This document shows positions 53,338 through 62,462 of a stretch of 64,000 bases of DNA, one piece after another (the first letter of the stretch is position 1; each line of letters opens with the position of its first letter). The notes under the pieces are model-generated. The model did not search any database and was not told the origin of the DNA. It saw only the letters and a program-made list of their open reading frames with translations. Made by a program: the position numbers and the translations under genes. The stretch comes from Paractinoplanes toevensis (GTDB lineage: Bacteria > Actinomycetota > Actinomycetes > Mycobacteriales > Micromonosporaceae), in contig NZ_BOQN01000118.1 in assembly GCF_018332695.1 (NCBI RefSeq), positions 1-64,000 of the forward strand, in the 5' to 3' direction.

Positions 53338-55401
53338 GTGAAGTCCGGACGCCGAACGCTGATCGTCGTGGCCGCTGCCGCCTGTCTGGCCGCTCTGGTC
53401 TGGATGTTCCGCGGCGGCACCGTGGACGAGGGACTTGTGGGCGGGGCCAATGTGATCGGCGGCGTCGCGGGCGCCGTCGCCTTGATCGTGGCCTTGGTGG
53501 CCTTCTGGCCGGGCAAGGGCACTGCAGCGGTGGCGCTCCCCGAGAAGCAGTTGCGTGACGCCGAGGCCTATCTGTCTGCCGAAACGCTCCGTCACTGGCG
53601 GCAGTTGGCCAAGGACCGGCGGATCACCACACCGTCACCGGCCACGGTGCGGTGGAGCTGGGCGGGTGCGGATGTGGCGGTGCCGCCCGTGCAGCTCGGC
53701 GCGGCCGACCTGCTCACCGAAGGTGTGGTGACGAGGCTGCGCCAAGACCTGTACGAATCGATGCCCGTGCCCGGGCCGCGGATCGTCCTTCTCGGCGGGC
53801 CGGGAGCCGGCAAGACGACGGCGATGATGCTGCTGCTGATCGATGTGCTGGGCAATCGGCCGGTCGGGTCGGAGGAGCCGGTGCCGGTGTGGCTCACGCT
53901 CGGCAGCTGGGACCCGGAGACGTCCCTGCTCGACTGGGCTGCCACCGTCCTGACCCGCGACTATCCGGGTCTCGCCGCAACGGCGTTCGGTGGGCCCGGC
54001 GTCGTAGCCGCTCTGATCCGGGTCGGCCGGGTGGCGCTGTTTCTCGACGGTCTCGACGAGATGCCCGATACCGTCCGCGGCCGGGCTCTGGCGGCCATTG
54101 ACCGGGACAGCATCGGCATGCGGGTGGTGCTGACGAGCCGGTCCGAAGAGTTTCGGGAGGCGTCCGAGTTGCACCGACTGTGGGACGCCGCGGTTGTCGA
54201 TGTGCTACCGGTCCGGATCGAGCACGCATGCGAATTCCTCCTCGATCAGCAGACCGGTCGCCGCCGGGAGGCATGGGCGAAGGTGGCCGACCATCTGCTC
54301 GCACACCGCGACGGCGTCGCTGCACAGGCTTTTGACTCGCCCCTCACGCTGAGCCTGGCGCGGGACACCTACACGCACACCGTGGCTGAACCCACCGAAC
54401 TGATCGACGCCGAGGCGCACCCGACGCCGGAGGCCCTCCGGCGGCATCTGCTCACCCGGCTGATGGCTCTGGCCTATCCGGACCCGGTCGAGCACGCACA
54501 TGCCCTGAAGTGGCTTACTTGGATTGCCGAGCGACTCGAGGGGCAACGTGACCTCAGCTGGTGGATCATCCCCATCTGGTTGGCCGGTTCCCAGCGACGC
54601 TTGCACGTTCAGGTCGGTCTGGTGATAAGCGCCTTGAGCGCAGTGACAACCGCGCTCGGGATCGGGTTGTTGGCTCAGTTGAACTCGGTGAACCCGTTCT
54701 CGGCAAGCATCGAAACCGTGGTGATCAGCCTGATTTCCGTGACCGTGGCGAGTTTGATCGGATTTGTCGGCGGTTACGTCAACACTTGGGACTCCGCCGG
54801 TCCGAGCACCTTCACGTTGCGCTGGATTGAACCGAGTCAGCGGACCTCGGTGATCAGGTTGAGCATGATCCTGGGGGTCCCCTTCGGCGTCCTGTTGGGG
54901 TCCGTGACGAATTCCTTCGTCGGGGTACTCGCGTTCCTGCTCACGGCAGGCGCGGTGCTCTTCGCCGAGCTACTCACTGTGTGGATCACTCCGCTGAGCA
55001 CGGCGGAGGCGATCAGCCCGTTGTGGTCATACCGATCGACCAGGCAACGAGTAGTACTGACCGCTTCGATCAGTGGGCTGGCCGGCGGTCTCCTGTTTAC
55101 CTTCCTGGTTCAGTTCCTGATCGAAGATCTCGGAAGGTGGCGAGCGCTGGTCGCGTTGTTGGTCGCCAGCGTGATCGTCGGACTGTTCATGACAGACGGA
55201 CGGCCGCGGGATCTCACGGTGATGGAATTCTTCCGGGCAGTGCGTGGCGACCGAGTCCGATTCATGACGTTGCTCGAGACCGCGCTGGAACGGCAGGTTC
55301 TACGTCAGGCGGGGGCGATCTACCAGTTTCGGCATGCCGAGCTGCAAGATCTGCTCACCGACATCGACCTGGACGCCGGGATAAAGCCGGGAGCGCGCTG
55401 A
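53338..55401 (+). CDS. NACHT-type P-loop NTPase with multiple membrane segments
   Basis: This 687-residue protein has two N-terminal membrane helices (residues 7-24 and 37-57), then a NACHT/STAND NTPase domain. Walker A is GGPGAGKTT (153-161), Walker B is FLDGLDEM (235-242), and VVLTSRSEEF carries the sensor Arg. A helical region follows, then five to six membrane segments from about residue 420 to 620. It ends with YQFRHAELQDLL, the FRHxxxQ motif found at the ends of many actinobacterial NACHT proteins. STAND NTPases often act in defence or signalling; no toxin-like effector domain is seen except the membrane part itself. It interrupts the trp region and has more A/T at third positions in the 54.6-55.3 kb part. 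GTG at 53338 has no ribosome site; a -10-like CAGAAT lies 8 nt upstream. Confidence 0.85.
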   Translation: MKSGRRTLIVVAAAACLAALVWMFRGGTVDEGLVGGANVIGGVAGAVALIVALVAFWPGKGTAAVALPEKQLRDAEAYLSAETLRHWRQLAKDRRITTPSPATVRWSWAGADVAVPPVQLGAADLLTEGVVTRLRQDLYESMPVPGPRIVLLGGPGAGKTTAMMLLLIDVLGNRPVGSEEPVPVWLTLGSWDPETSLLDWAATVLTRDYPGLAATAFGGPGVVAALIRVGRVALFLDGLDEMPDTVRGRALAAIDRDSIGMRVVLTSRSEEFREASELHRLWDAAVVDVLPVRIEHACEFLLDQQTGRRREAWAKVADHLLAHRDGVAAQAFDSPLTLSLARDTYTHTVAEPTELIDAEAHPTPEALRRHLLTRLMALAYPDPVEHAHALKWLTWIAERLEGQRDLSWWIIPIWLAGSQRRLHVQVGLVISALSAVTTALGIGLLAQLNSVNPFSASIETVVISLISVTVASLIGFVGGYVNTWDSAGPSTFTLRWIEPSQRTSVIRLSMILGVPFGVLLGSVTNSFVGVLAFLLTAGAVLFAELLTVWITPLSTAEAISPLWSYRSTRQRVVLTASISGLAGGLLFTFLVQFLIEDLGRWRALVALLVASVIVGLFMTDGRPRDLTVMEFFRAVRGDRVRFMTLLETALERQVLRQAGAIYQFRHAELQDLLTDIDLDAGIKPGAR

Positions 55402-55404
55402 GAC

Positions 55405-55695
55405 CTAGCGGGTCCTGGCCAGCTTGCGGGTGCGGGTAGGGGTGGCGGCCAGGAGGGCGGCCACCTCGCGGGTCAGGTCGTCTCGGGCCTGGTTGCGGGC
55501 TCGGTCGGCCAGCATCGCGAAGTAGGCGTTGTCGCGTGCGGTGGGGACCTTGGTGGGGCCGACCACGGCGCGCTGGACGTTGGTCACCAGGCTGGCCGCC
55601 ACCGAGACGACGGCCCGGGACACCTCGGCGAGGGTCGGGGACTGCTGGGAATCGGCCACGGTCAACTCCACGTCGATCATCTCCGCTGGTCGCAT
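55405..55695 (-). CDS. Small hypothetical protein convergent with the NACHT gene
   Basis: The function is unknown. From ATG at 55695 the product has 96 residues: MRPAEMIDVELTVADSQ leads to an amphipathic helical region (SPTLAEVSRAVVSVAASLVTNVQRAVVG) and a basic tail (AATPTRTRKLARTR). No membrane segment or known domain is evident. The start is uncertain: ATG at 55680 and GTG at 55671 are also possible, the last having GCGGAG 9 nt upstream. It ends 3 bp after the NACHT gene on the other strand. The gap up to 55977 holds the trpC promoter. Confidence 0.55.
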   Translation of the reverse strand: MRPAEMIDVELTVADSQQSPTLAEVSRAVVSVAASLVTNVQRAVVGPTKVPTARDNAYFAMLADRARNQARDDLTREVAALLAATPTRTRKLARTR

Positions 55696-55937
55696 CGGGG
55701 GACGCGAACCAGTCTGCCTTGTCCACAGCATGAACGAGCCGTATTTCTGCTGGGTGACGTCGGTGTCAACGCGCCGCGGTATCCACCGATCAGATGAGGG
55801 AGCCCAGCACACGGGCGTGGTCATCGCTGCGCTCCCTGTGACTGACGTGACAGGATCCGCGGGCAGGCGGCATTATGCCGCAGCCCCACTCGTGAGGCTC
55901 GCCATACCCCGGGGGGCCGTGGATGACCGCGACCTCC

Positions 55938-55943
55938 TAGCAT
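55938..55943 (+). promoter_or_regulatory. Possible -10 of the trpC operon
   Basis: TAGCAT stands 34 bp before the trpC GTG, leaving a short leader with GGAGAGGGGAG as ribosome site. No clear -35 is visible. No leader peptide or attenuator could be recognised. Confidence 0.4.
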
Positions 55944-55977
55944 CGGGCGGAGGACACCCGGAGAGGGGAGTCATTAC

Positions 55978-56829
55978 GTGACATCCGATCAGCAGGCGGA
56001 AGCGGGCACTGGCGGGCCGCAGAACGTGCTGGAGGAAATCCTCGCCGGCGTGCGCGAGGACGTGGCCGCCCGGCAGGAGAAGGCGCCGCTCGAGCAGGTT
56101 CGAGAGCTCGCCGCGGCGGCACCACCGGCCATCGATGCTTACGCGGCGTTGCGTAAGCCCGGTGTTGCCGTGATCGCCGAGGTGAAGCGTTCGTCGCCGT
56201 CCAAGGGCGCGATCGCCGACATCCCGGACCCGGCCGAGCTGGCCGGGGAGTACGCGGCGGGTGGCGCCCGCTGTATCAGCGTGCTCACCGAGGGCCGGTG
56301 GTTCGGCGGATCGCTGGCCGATCTGGCGGCCGTGCGGCAGTCGGTCGGCATCCCGGTGCTTCGCAAGGACTTCGTGGTCTCCAGCTATCAGGTGCACGAG
56401 GCCCGCGCGCACGGCGCTGACCTGGTTCTGCTGATCGTGGCCGCGCTCGAGCAGAACGTTCTGGTCGGGCTCCTCGAGCGGATCGAGTCGCTGGGCATGA
56501 CCGCCCTCGTCGAGGTCCACAACGAGGAGGAGGCCGACCGGGCACTCGAGGCGAACGCGAAGGTCATCGGGGTCAACGCCCGCGACCTGCGGACGCTCGA
56601 GGTGGACCGCTCGGTGTTCGAGCGGATCGCGCCGGGGCTGCCGAACAACGTCGTGAAGATCGCCGAGTCCGGCGTGCGTGGTCCGCACGACCTGATCCGG
56701 TACGCGTCGGCCGGTGCCGACGCGGTGCTGGTGGGCGAGGGCCTGGTGACCCAGAAGTCGCCGCGGGACGCGGTGGCCGAGCTGGTGAACGCGGGCAATC
56801 ATCCGGCGACGCCGAGGCCGGTCCGATGA
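55978..56829 (+). CDS. trpC: Indole-3-glycerol phosphate synthase
   Basis: TrpC closes the indole ring from CdRP. The 283-residue TIM barrel has [20 protein letters not shown] with the catalytic Lys, [55 protein letters not shown] and [12 protein letters not shown]. It is monofunctional, not fused to TrpF. GTG at 55978 is preceded by GGAGAGGGGAG. The stop overlaps trpB (ATGA). Confidence 0.96.
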   Translation: MTSDQQAEAGTGGPQNVLEEILAGVREDVAARQEKAPLEQVRELAAAAPPAIDAYAALRKPGVAVIAEVKRSSPSKGAIADIPDPAELAGEYAAGGARCISVLTEGRWFGGSLADLAAVRQSVGIPVLRKDFVVSSYQVHEARAHGADLVLLIVAALEQNVLVGLLERIESLGMTALVEVHNEEEADRALEANAKVIGVNARDLRTLEVDRSVFERIAPGLPNNVVKIAESGVRGPHDLIRYASAGADAVLVGEGLVTQKSPRDAVAELVNAGNHPATPRPVR

Positions 56830-58067
56830 CCGCGCCGGTTCTCCCCGACTTATCCGGGCATTTCGGGCGGTATGGTGGCCGCTTCGTCCCCGAGGCGCTC
56901 GTGCGGGCGCTGGACGAGCTGGACGCCGCCTACCGGTCGGCCAAGACCGACCCGGAGTTCCAGGCGGAGTTCCAGGACCTGCTGCTCAACTACGCGGGCG
57001 TGCCGTCCCTGCTCTACCCGGCCAAGCGGCTGTCCGCCAAGGCCGGCGCGGAGATCCTGCTCAAGCGGGAGGACCTCAACCACACCGGCGCGCACAAGGT
57101 GCGCAACGTGCTGGGGCAGGCCCTCCTCGCGAAGCGGATGGGCAAGCCCCGGGTGATCGCCGAGACCGGGGCCGGCCAGCACGGCGTGGCCAGCGCGACC
57201 GCGGCCGCCCTGCTCGACCTCGAGTGCGTGGTCTACATGGGCGAGATGGACACCCAGCGCCAGGCGCTGAACGTGGCCCGGATGCGCATGCTCGGCGCCA
57301 CCGTCATCCCGGTGACGAACGGCTCGCGCACCCTCAAGGACGCGCTCAACGAGGCCCTGCGCGACTGGGTGGCCAGCGTGGATTCCACGCACTACCTGCT
57401 CGGCACGGCGGCCGGCCCGCACCCGTTCCCGGAGATCGTCCGCGATTTCGTGGGTGGCATCGGGGTGGAGGCGCGCGCTCAGTGCCTGGACCAGATCGGG
57501 CGGCTGCCCGATGTGGTCGCGGCCTGTGTCGGCGGCGGCTCCAACGCGATCGGCATCTTCCACGCCTTCGTGCCCGACGAGGAGGTCCGCCTCTACGGCT
57601 TCGAGGCGGGCGGCGACGGCGTGGAGACCGGACGGCACGCGGCGTCGATCACCGGCGGTTCGTCGGGCGTGCTGCACGGCGCCCGGACGTACGTTCTGCA
57701 GGACGACGACGGCCAGACCCTCGAGTCGCACTCGATCTCGGCCGGCCTGGACTACCCGGGCGTCGGTCCCGAGCACGCCTGGCTGCACGACACCGGCCGG
57801 GCGGAGTACCAGCCGGTCACCGATGCCGAGGCGATGGCCGCGTTCCAGCTCCTCTGCCGCACCGAGGGGATCATCCCGGCGATCGAGAGCGCTCACGCGC
57901 TGGCCGGCGCCCTCCGGATCATTCCCGAAATAACGGCAGAAATCGGTCGCAAGCCTACGATCGTCGTCAATCTCTCGGGCCGCGGCGACAAGGACGTACA
58001 CACGGCCGGCGCCTACTTCGGCATTCTCGACGAGGTCGAGACGCTGGTCCCGGGGGAACAAGAGTGA
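56826..58067 (+). CDS. trpB: Tryptophan synthase beta chain
   Basis: TrpB condenses indole with serine using PLP. The 413-residue protein has [14 protein letters not shown], the PLP lysine in [38 protein letters not shown], the phosphate loop [15 protein letters not shown] and LSGRGDKDV near the end. It is the canonical TrpB1 that pairs with TrpA. Overlaps join it to trpC upstream and trpA downstream. Confidence 0.97.
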   Translation: MTAPVLPDLSGHFGRYGGRFVPEALVRALDELDAAYRSAKTDPEFQAEFQDLLLNYAGVPSLLYPAKRLSAKAGAEILLKREDLNHTGAHKVRNVLGQALLAKRMGKPRVIAETGAGQHGVASATAAALLDLECVVYMGEMDTQRQALNVARMRMLGATVIPVTNGSRTLKDALNEALRDWVASVDSTHYLLGTAAGPHPFPEIVRDFVGGIGVEARAQCLDQIGRLPDVVAACVGGGSNAIGIFHAFVPDEEVRLYGFEAGGDGVETGRHAASITGGSSGVLHGARTYVLQDDDGQTLESHSISAGLDYPGVGPEHAWLHDTGRAEYQPVTDAEAMAAFQLLCRTEGIIPAIESAHALAGALRIIPEITAEIGRKPTIVVNLSGRGDKDVHTAGAYFGILDEVETLVPGEQE

Positions 58068-58867
58068 GCATCTCGGAAATTTTCGGCAAGGCGCGCGCGG
58101 AGCAGAGAGCGGTACTGGTCGGCTGCATGCCGGCCGGGTTCCCGACCGTGGACGACAGCATCGCCTCGATGATCGCGATGCACCGGGCCGGCTGCGACGT
58201 CATCGAGGTCGAGCTGCCCTACTCCGACCCGGTCATGGACGGCCCGGTCATTCAGAAGGCCAGCGACATCGCCCTCGCCGCCGGCGTGCGCACCCGCGAC
58301 ACGCTGCGGATCATCGAGGCGGTCGCGAGCGCCGGCGCTCCGGTCGTGCTGATGACCTACTGGAACCCCATCGAGAAGTACGGGGTCAACGCGTTCGCCC
58401 GCGACCTGGCCGCGACCGGCGCCACCGGGATGATCACGCCCGACCTGATCCCGGACGAGGCGGAGGAGTGGATCGCCGCGTCCGAGGAGCACAAGATCGA
58501 CCGTACGTTCCTGGTCTCGCCCTCCTCGACCGACGAGCGGATCGCGATGACCGTGGCGAACTGCCGAGGCTTCGTCTACGCCACCGCGCTGATGGGCGTC
58601 ACCGGCGCCCGCACCGCCGTGTCGCGGCAGGCCCCGGACCTGGTCGACCGGGTGCGCCACGCCGACCGCGACATGCCGGTGGGCGTCGGCCTGGGCGTCG
58701 GCAACGGTAAGCAGGCCGCCCAGGTGGCGGCATTCGCCGACGGCGTGATCGTCGGCAGCGCGCTGATCCGCTGTGTCCTGGACGCGCCCGACCGCGAGAC
58801 CGGGCTGTCCCGGCTGCGGGCGCTGAGTGCGGAACTCGCCGAGGGAGTCCGGAACCCGGAAAAGTAG
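58064..58867 (+). CDS. trpA: Tryptophan synthase alpha chain
   Basis: TrpA cleaves indole-3-glycerol phosphate and channels indole to TrpB. The 267-residue TIM barrel has [12 protein letters not shown], the catalytic Glu and Asp in [43 protein letters not shown] and [18 protein letters not shown] at 58064 overlaps the trpB stop; the open frame upstream within trpB lacks similarity. trpD, trpF and trpG are absent here, with PriA likely replacing TrpF. Confidence 0.96.
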   Translation: MSISEIFGKARAEQRAVLVGCMPAGFPTVDDSIASMIAMHRAGCDVIEVELPYSDPVMDGPVIQKASDIALAAGVRTRDTLRIIEAVASAGAPVVLMTYWNPIEKYGVNAFARDLAATGATGMITPDLIPDEAEEWIAASEEHKIDRTFLVSPSSTDERIAMTVANCRGFVYATALMGVTGARTAVSRQAPDLVDRVRHADRDMPVGVGLGVGNGKQAAQVAAFADGVIVGSALIRCVLDAPDRETGLSRLRALSAELAEGVRNPEK

Positions 58868-58903
58868 GCCCGCCCTGGGCGACCATGGCGAGCGTCGCGA
58901 CGG

Positions 58904-58909
58904 TAGCGT
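58904..58909 (+). promoter_or_regulatory. -10-like element of lgt
   Basis: TAGCGT stands 8 nt before the GTG chosen for lgt, with no ribosome site between. It is weak but agrees with the leaderless pattern elsewhere in the window. Confidence 0.35.
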
Positions 58910-58917
58910 GTGCACCC

Positions 58918-60093
58918 GTGAACTTTGCTGCGATCCCGAGCCCGACAACGTCCGTCTGGCACGTTCTCGGCCTGCCCATCCGGGCGTACGCGCTCTGCAT
59001 CGTCCTGGGCATCGTCGCCGCCGTCCTGCTCATGGAGGTGCGCCTGCGCCGGCGCGGGGTGGCGCCTTGGGCGTCCCTCGACATGGCCGTGTGGGCGGTG
59101 CCGCTGGGCATCATCGGAGCTCGGCTCTACCACCTGGCCACTTCCCCGCAGGACTACTTCGGCGCCGGCGGTGACCCGGTCCGGGCCCTCTACATCTGGG
59201 AGGGCGGCCTCGGCATCTGGGGCGCGGTGGCCGGCGGGGCGGTGGGCGCGTGGATCGCCGCCCGCCAGCTCGGACTGCCGTTCGCGATCTTCGCCGACTC
59301 GCTGGCGCCGGCCCTGCCGGTCGCGCAGGCCATCGGCCGCTTCGGCAACTGGTTCAACAACGAGCTGTACGGCAAGGCCACCACGCTCCCGTGGGGTCTG
59401 CGGGTGCACGACATGGACACGTCCAATCCGGGGCACGCCACCGTGATCGACGGCGAGGCGGTGACCAAGACCGGCCTCTACCATCCGACCTTCCTGTACG
59501 AGGCGATCTGGGACCTCGGGGTGGCCGGGTTGGTCTGGGCGCTCGACCGGAGGTTCAAGTTCGGCCGCGGGCGGGCCTTCGCGCTGTACGTGATGGCCTA
59601 CACGGCCGGTCGCTTCTGGATCGAGATGCTCCGCATCGACGAGGCCAACAAGATCTTCGGCATCCGGCTCAACGTGTTCACCGCGATCGTGGTGTTCCTG
59701 CTGGCGGCGATCTACTTCGTGGTGGCCCGTGGCCCACGGGCCTACGTGGTGCCGGACGACGCGCCGGAGACCGCGCCGGTGGCCGGTGCCGAGAGCGACG
59801 TCTCGCAGGTCGACGTGTCGGCGAGCACCGAGCCGCAGCGGGCGCCGAAGAGCTACCAGGTGGTCAGCGAGGCCCGCTTCGAGGCCTACCGGCGCACCGG
59901 CGTGCTGCCGCCCGACACCGAGGAGGACGTCGCGCTGGAGGTTGCCGCCGGCGCCCACCCGCACGACGCGGCCGACCCGGCCGGGCCGGCCGGAGTGGGC
60001 GAGGCGGTGCTGGCCACCGGCGCCGCCGCGGGCAACGGCCACGAGGGCACGAGCGACGCCGAGCCACCCGCCTCCCGCACCGACGAGAACTGA
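58918..60093 (+). CDS. lgt: Prolipoprotein diacylglyceryl transferase
   Basis: Lgt adds diacylglycerol from phosphatidylglycerol to the lipobox Cys of prolipoproteins, the step before LspA. The 391-residue protein has seven membrane helices and the Lgt signature GRFGNWFNNELYGKAT. YIWEGGLGIWGAVAGG has Trp where enterobacterial Lgt has the His of HGG, as is usual in actinobacteria. The last 110 residues form an acidic Ala/Asp/Glu-rich cytoplasmic tail not needed in most Lgt proteins. GTG at 58918 (VNFAAIPSP) matches the family start better than ATG at 58885. Confidence 0.93.
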   Translation: MNFAAIPSPTTSVWHVLGLPIRAYALCIVLGIVAAVLLMEVRLRRRGVAPWASLDMAVWAVPLGIIGARLYHLATSPQDYFGAGGDPVRALYIWEGGLGIWGAVAGGAVGAWIAARQLGLPFAIFADSLAPALPVAQAIGRFGNWFNNELYGKATTLPWGLRVHDMDTSNPGHATVIDGEAVTKTGLYHPTFLYEAIWDLGVAGLVWALDRRFKFGRGRAFALYVMAYTAGRFWIEMLRIDEANKIFGIRLNVFTAIVVFLLAAIYFVVARGPRAYVVPDDAPETAPVAGAESDVSQVDVSASTEPQRAPKSYQVVSEARFEAYRRTGVLPPDTEEDVALEVAAGAHPHDAADPAGPAGVGEAVLATGAAAGNGHEGTSDAEPPASRTDEN

Positions 60094-60110
60094 TCCGCGG
60101 GCCGGTCGGC

Positions 60111-61301
60111 GTGCGCACAGCGGTGGTGGTGGGCGCGGGAATGGCCGGGTTGGCCACCGCGGGCGCCCTGTCGCGCGCCGGCTGGCAGGTGACACTGCTC
60201 GAACGCGGTGAGCGGGTGGCGGCCCCGCCGACCGCGCTGGTGCTGTGGTCCAACGGGCGTCGTGCCCTGGAGTCGCTGGACCCGGACGGCGGCTGGTCGG
60301 CCATCGCGTCACCGCTGCCGGACGGCGGCGTGCGGCGGCCGGACGGCCAGTGGCTGGTCGGGCCGCGTGGCCGCACCGGGGCCGGGCCGGCCCCCGCGGT
60401 CGTGCATCTGGAGGACCTGTACGACGCGCTGGTCGCCGGCCTCGGCGACCGGGTGGAGATCCGCACCGGCTTCGCCGTGACGACCGTACGGGTCGGGCGC
60501 CGCCAGCGGCCCTCGGTGAGCGACGGCCGCACCTTCCTCGAGGCCGACCTGGTGGTGGCGGCCGACGGCATCGACAGCCCGATCCGGCGCGTGCTGGCCC
60601 CCGAGTCGGTGGCCGTGGGTTCCGGCTTCGCGGCCTGGCAGGCGGTCGTCCCCGGTTACCGGGTGCCGCGCCTGACCGGGGAACAGGCGGCCGGCGGCGA
60701 GACCCTGGGCGCCGGTTACCGCTTCGTCTCCATCCCGCTCGGCGAGCGGGCGGCCGGCAAGGGCGGGGTCTACTGGGTGGCCACCGCGGCCGGAGCGCCC
60801 CGGCCCGAGTCGCCCGCCACCCAGCTGGCGCTGCTCCAGCGCTGGTTCGCGAGCTGGCACGCCCCGGTCGGCGATCTGCTGGCGGCGACCCACCCCGAGG
60901 ACCTGGTGCCGCAGGAGGTGCGCGAGCTGCGGCCGCTGCCCCGGGCGTACGGCTTCGGTTCCGGTCCCGGGGGTGTGGTCCTGCTCGGTGATGCCGCCCA
61001 CGCCATGCCGCACCACCTCGGACAGGGCGCCTGCCTGGCCTTCGAGGACGCGGCCACGCTGCGGTCCCTGGTCGCGGACGTCCGGCCCGGGCCCGACCTG
61101 ATCGCGGCCATCGAGACCTTCAGCCGCACCCGCCGGCCCCGCACCACCAGCGTGGTGCGGCAGACCCGGCGGATGTCGGCGGTGGTGCAGGCCCGGGGGC
61201 GGCTCGCGCTGCGGGCCCGGGATGCCGCGCTCAACCACATGCGGCCCCGCATCCTGGGCAACCACACCCAACTCCAGGCCGACTGGACCCCGCCGGACTG
61301 A
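60111..61301 (+). CDS. FAD-dependent monooxygenase
   Basis: This 396-residue protein is a group A flavoprotein monooxygenase (UbiH/PHBH type). The FAD-binding motif VVVGAGMAGLATAGALSRAG is at the N-terminus, DG motif ADLVVAADGIDSPIRR follows, and the GD motif is VVLLGDAAHAMPHHLGQGA. Members hydroxylate aromatic or polyketide substrates. GTG at 60111 follows the lgt stop by 17 bp; the frame is open far upstream inside lgt without similarity. No biosynthetic cluster is next to it, so the substrate is unknown. Confidence 0.9.
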   Translation: MRTAVVVGAGMAGLATAGALSRAGWQVTLLERGERVAAPPTALVLWSNGRRALESLDPDGGWSAIASPLPDGGVRRPDGQWLVGPRGRTGAGPAPAVVHLEDLYDALVAGLGDRVEIRTGFAVTTVRVGRRQRPSVSDGRTFLEADLVVAADGIDSPIRRVLAPESVAVGSGFAAWQAVVPGYRVPRLTGEQAAGGETLGAGYRFVSIPLGERAAGKGGVYWVATAAGAPRPESPATQLALLQRWFASWHAPVGDLLAATHPEDLVPQEVRELRPLPRAYGFGSGPGGVVLLGDAAHAMPHHLGQGACLAFEDAATLRSLVADVRPGPDLIAAIETFSRTRRPRTTSVVRQTRRMSAVVQARGRLALRARDAALNHMRPRILGNHTQLQADWTPPD

Positions 61302-61340
61302 GCGGCCGCCTGGGCCGGCCGGACTGAGCGGCCGCCTGGG
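61292..61340 (+). repeat. Tandem 26-bp duplication over the stop of the monooxygenase gene
   Basis: A 23-bp sequence at 61292-61314 recurs at 61318-61340. The first copy contains the TGA of the monooxygenase at 61299-61301; the second copy repeats TGA. The spacing is 26 bp. Confidence 0.8.
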
Positions 61341-61357
61341 ACCGCCGGCGTAAGCGA

Positions 61358-62254
61358 TCAGAGCTGGGCGGTAGCCGGCTCGGCGATGCACGCCGTGCCC
61401 TGCCGGCGGAAGCCGACCTTGGTGTAGAGGCGGGCCACGTCGTCGTCGCCGGCTGACAGGAAGACCAGGTGGACGCCGTCGTTGAGGGCCTGGCGGGCCA
61501 GGGTCGCGGTCAGCTGGGAGGCGTAGCCGCGGCCGCGCGCGGCGGGCAGCGTCGCCACCCCGGCGATCTCGGCCACGTCGCCGGACCGCATCAGGGCGCC
61601 GGTGGCCAGGATTCCCTCGGTCGGGGACACCACCACGGCGGTGTGGTAGCCGCCCGACGCCGCGCGCTCGCGGAAACCCGCCACCACGGCGGGGCTCAGC
61701 TCCGTCACGGCGGCGTCCCGCTCGGCGGGCCCGGCCACCCCGGTGACCAGCGTCGTCTCGGTGGGGCCGGCGATCGCGACCACCTCTTCCAGCGGGCTCG
61801 CGTGCGGCGGGTTGCCGAAGGCCAGCTGGGCCACCGCGCGGGTGATGGCCAGGTCGATGGCGTAGCTCGCCGCTGCCGGGTCGAGCACCGAGACGGTGGC
61901 GTCGCGCACCGGGAGGTCGGGGACGAGGGCGGCCGGGTCCAGGGTCAGCAGCGGGGCGAGCAGCACCTCGAGGCCGGCCGAGCGGGCCACCGCGAGCAGG
62001 TCGGGCGTCGTCTCGTGGACCCATTCGAAAGCCTCGGGCACGCCCAGCTCTCGTTGCCGGCGGCGAACGGCAGTAATATCGGCGGCAGAAGGCGTCTCCG
62101 CCCCTATCCGGGGCCGGGCGTAGTAGGGCCACCCGTCGCCCTCGCGGACGAAAAGCACCAGCCCCCCGAAGTCTTCGACACGTGCGTAGGGTCGGGGGAG
62201 AGCGTCATAGAAACGCTCGAGCCTGACGAAGACGTCGGTATCCGGTTGCGCCAC
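61358..62254 (-). CDS. GNAT family N-acetyltransferase
   Basis: This 298-residue protein has a C-terminal GNAT domain (about residues 150-290) with the acetyl-CoA motif AARGRGYASQLTATLARQAL and VATLPAARGRG. The N-terminal half looks like a degenerate GNAT-like repeat or a substrate-recognition domain (FYDALPRPYARVEDFGGLVLF). The substrate is unknown. GTG at 62254 lies 6 nt after TAGTCT (minus strand 62266-62261), so a leaderless message is likely. It is divergent from gltB. Confidence 0.87.
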   Translation of the reverse strand: MAQPDTDVFVRLERFYDALPRPYARVEDFGGLVLFVREGDGWPYYARPRIGAETPSAADITAVRRRQRELGVPEAFEWVHETTPDLLAVARSAGLEVLLAPLLTLDPAALVPDLPVRDATVSVLDPAAASYAIDLAITRAVAQLAFGNPPHASPLEEVVAIAGPTETTLVTGVAGPAERDAAVTELSPAVVAGFRERAASGGYHTAVVVSPTEGILATGALMRSGDVAEIAGVATLPAARGRGYASQLTATLARQALNDGVHLVFLSAGDDDVARLYTKVGFRRQGTACIAEPATAQL

Positions 62255-62260
62255 CGCGCG

Positions 62261-62266
62261 AGACTA
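62261..62266 (-). promoter_or_regulatory. -10 element of the GNAT gene, leaderless arrangement
   Basis: On the minus strand TAGTCT is followed by 6 nt and then the GTG start. There is no ribosome site between them. Confidence 0.5.
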
Positions 62267-62388
62267 CCCAATTCGCCGCGTTGTCGCGCCGTACGCGTTG
62301 TGGGCCTTTTGATTTCTGCCTAGATGGGCGATTTACACCGATCCAAGTGTGATCCATCCGAACTGGCGGAGATCGGTGCCCCTTAACG

Positions 62389-62400
62389 TAGACTCTAGAG
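62389..62400 (+). promoter_or_regulatory. Possible gltB promoter with CTCTAGAG palindrome
   Basis: TAGACT (62389-62394) could be the -10 of gltB, giving a leader of about 60 nt. It overlaps the palindrome CTCTAGAG (62393-62400). A -35 is not clear. Nitrogen control by a GlnR site was looked for and not found with confidence. Confidence 0.35.
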
Positions 62401-62462
62401 ACTTTGCAGGGCCGACGTCGTCCCGACCTTGATTCGAAACACCAGCGACGACAGGAGGCCCG

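Noticed and set aside
53338-55824. Multi-gene antiphage cassette around the NACHT gene
   Set aside because: Only the NACHT gene is present; the neighbour at 55405-55695 has no effector or nuclease motif and faces the other way.
55825-55977. Trp leader peptide or T-box before trpC
   Set aside because: No run of Trp codons and no T-box sequence was found in the 153-bp gap.
58885-58917. ATG at 58885 as lgt start
   Set aside because: The added 11 residues lack similarity to Lgt proteins, and a -10-like element lies between it and GTG 58918.
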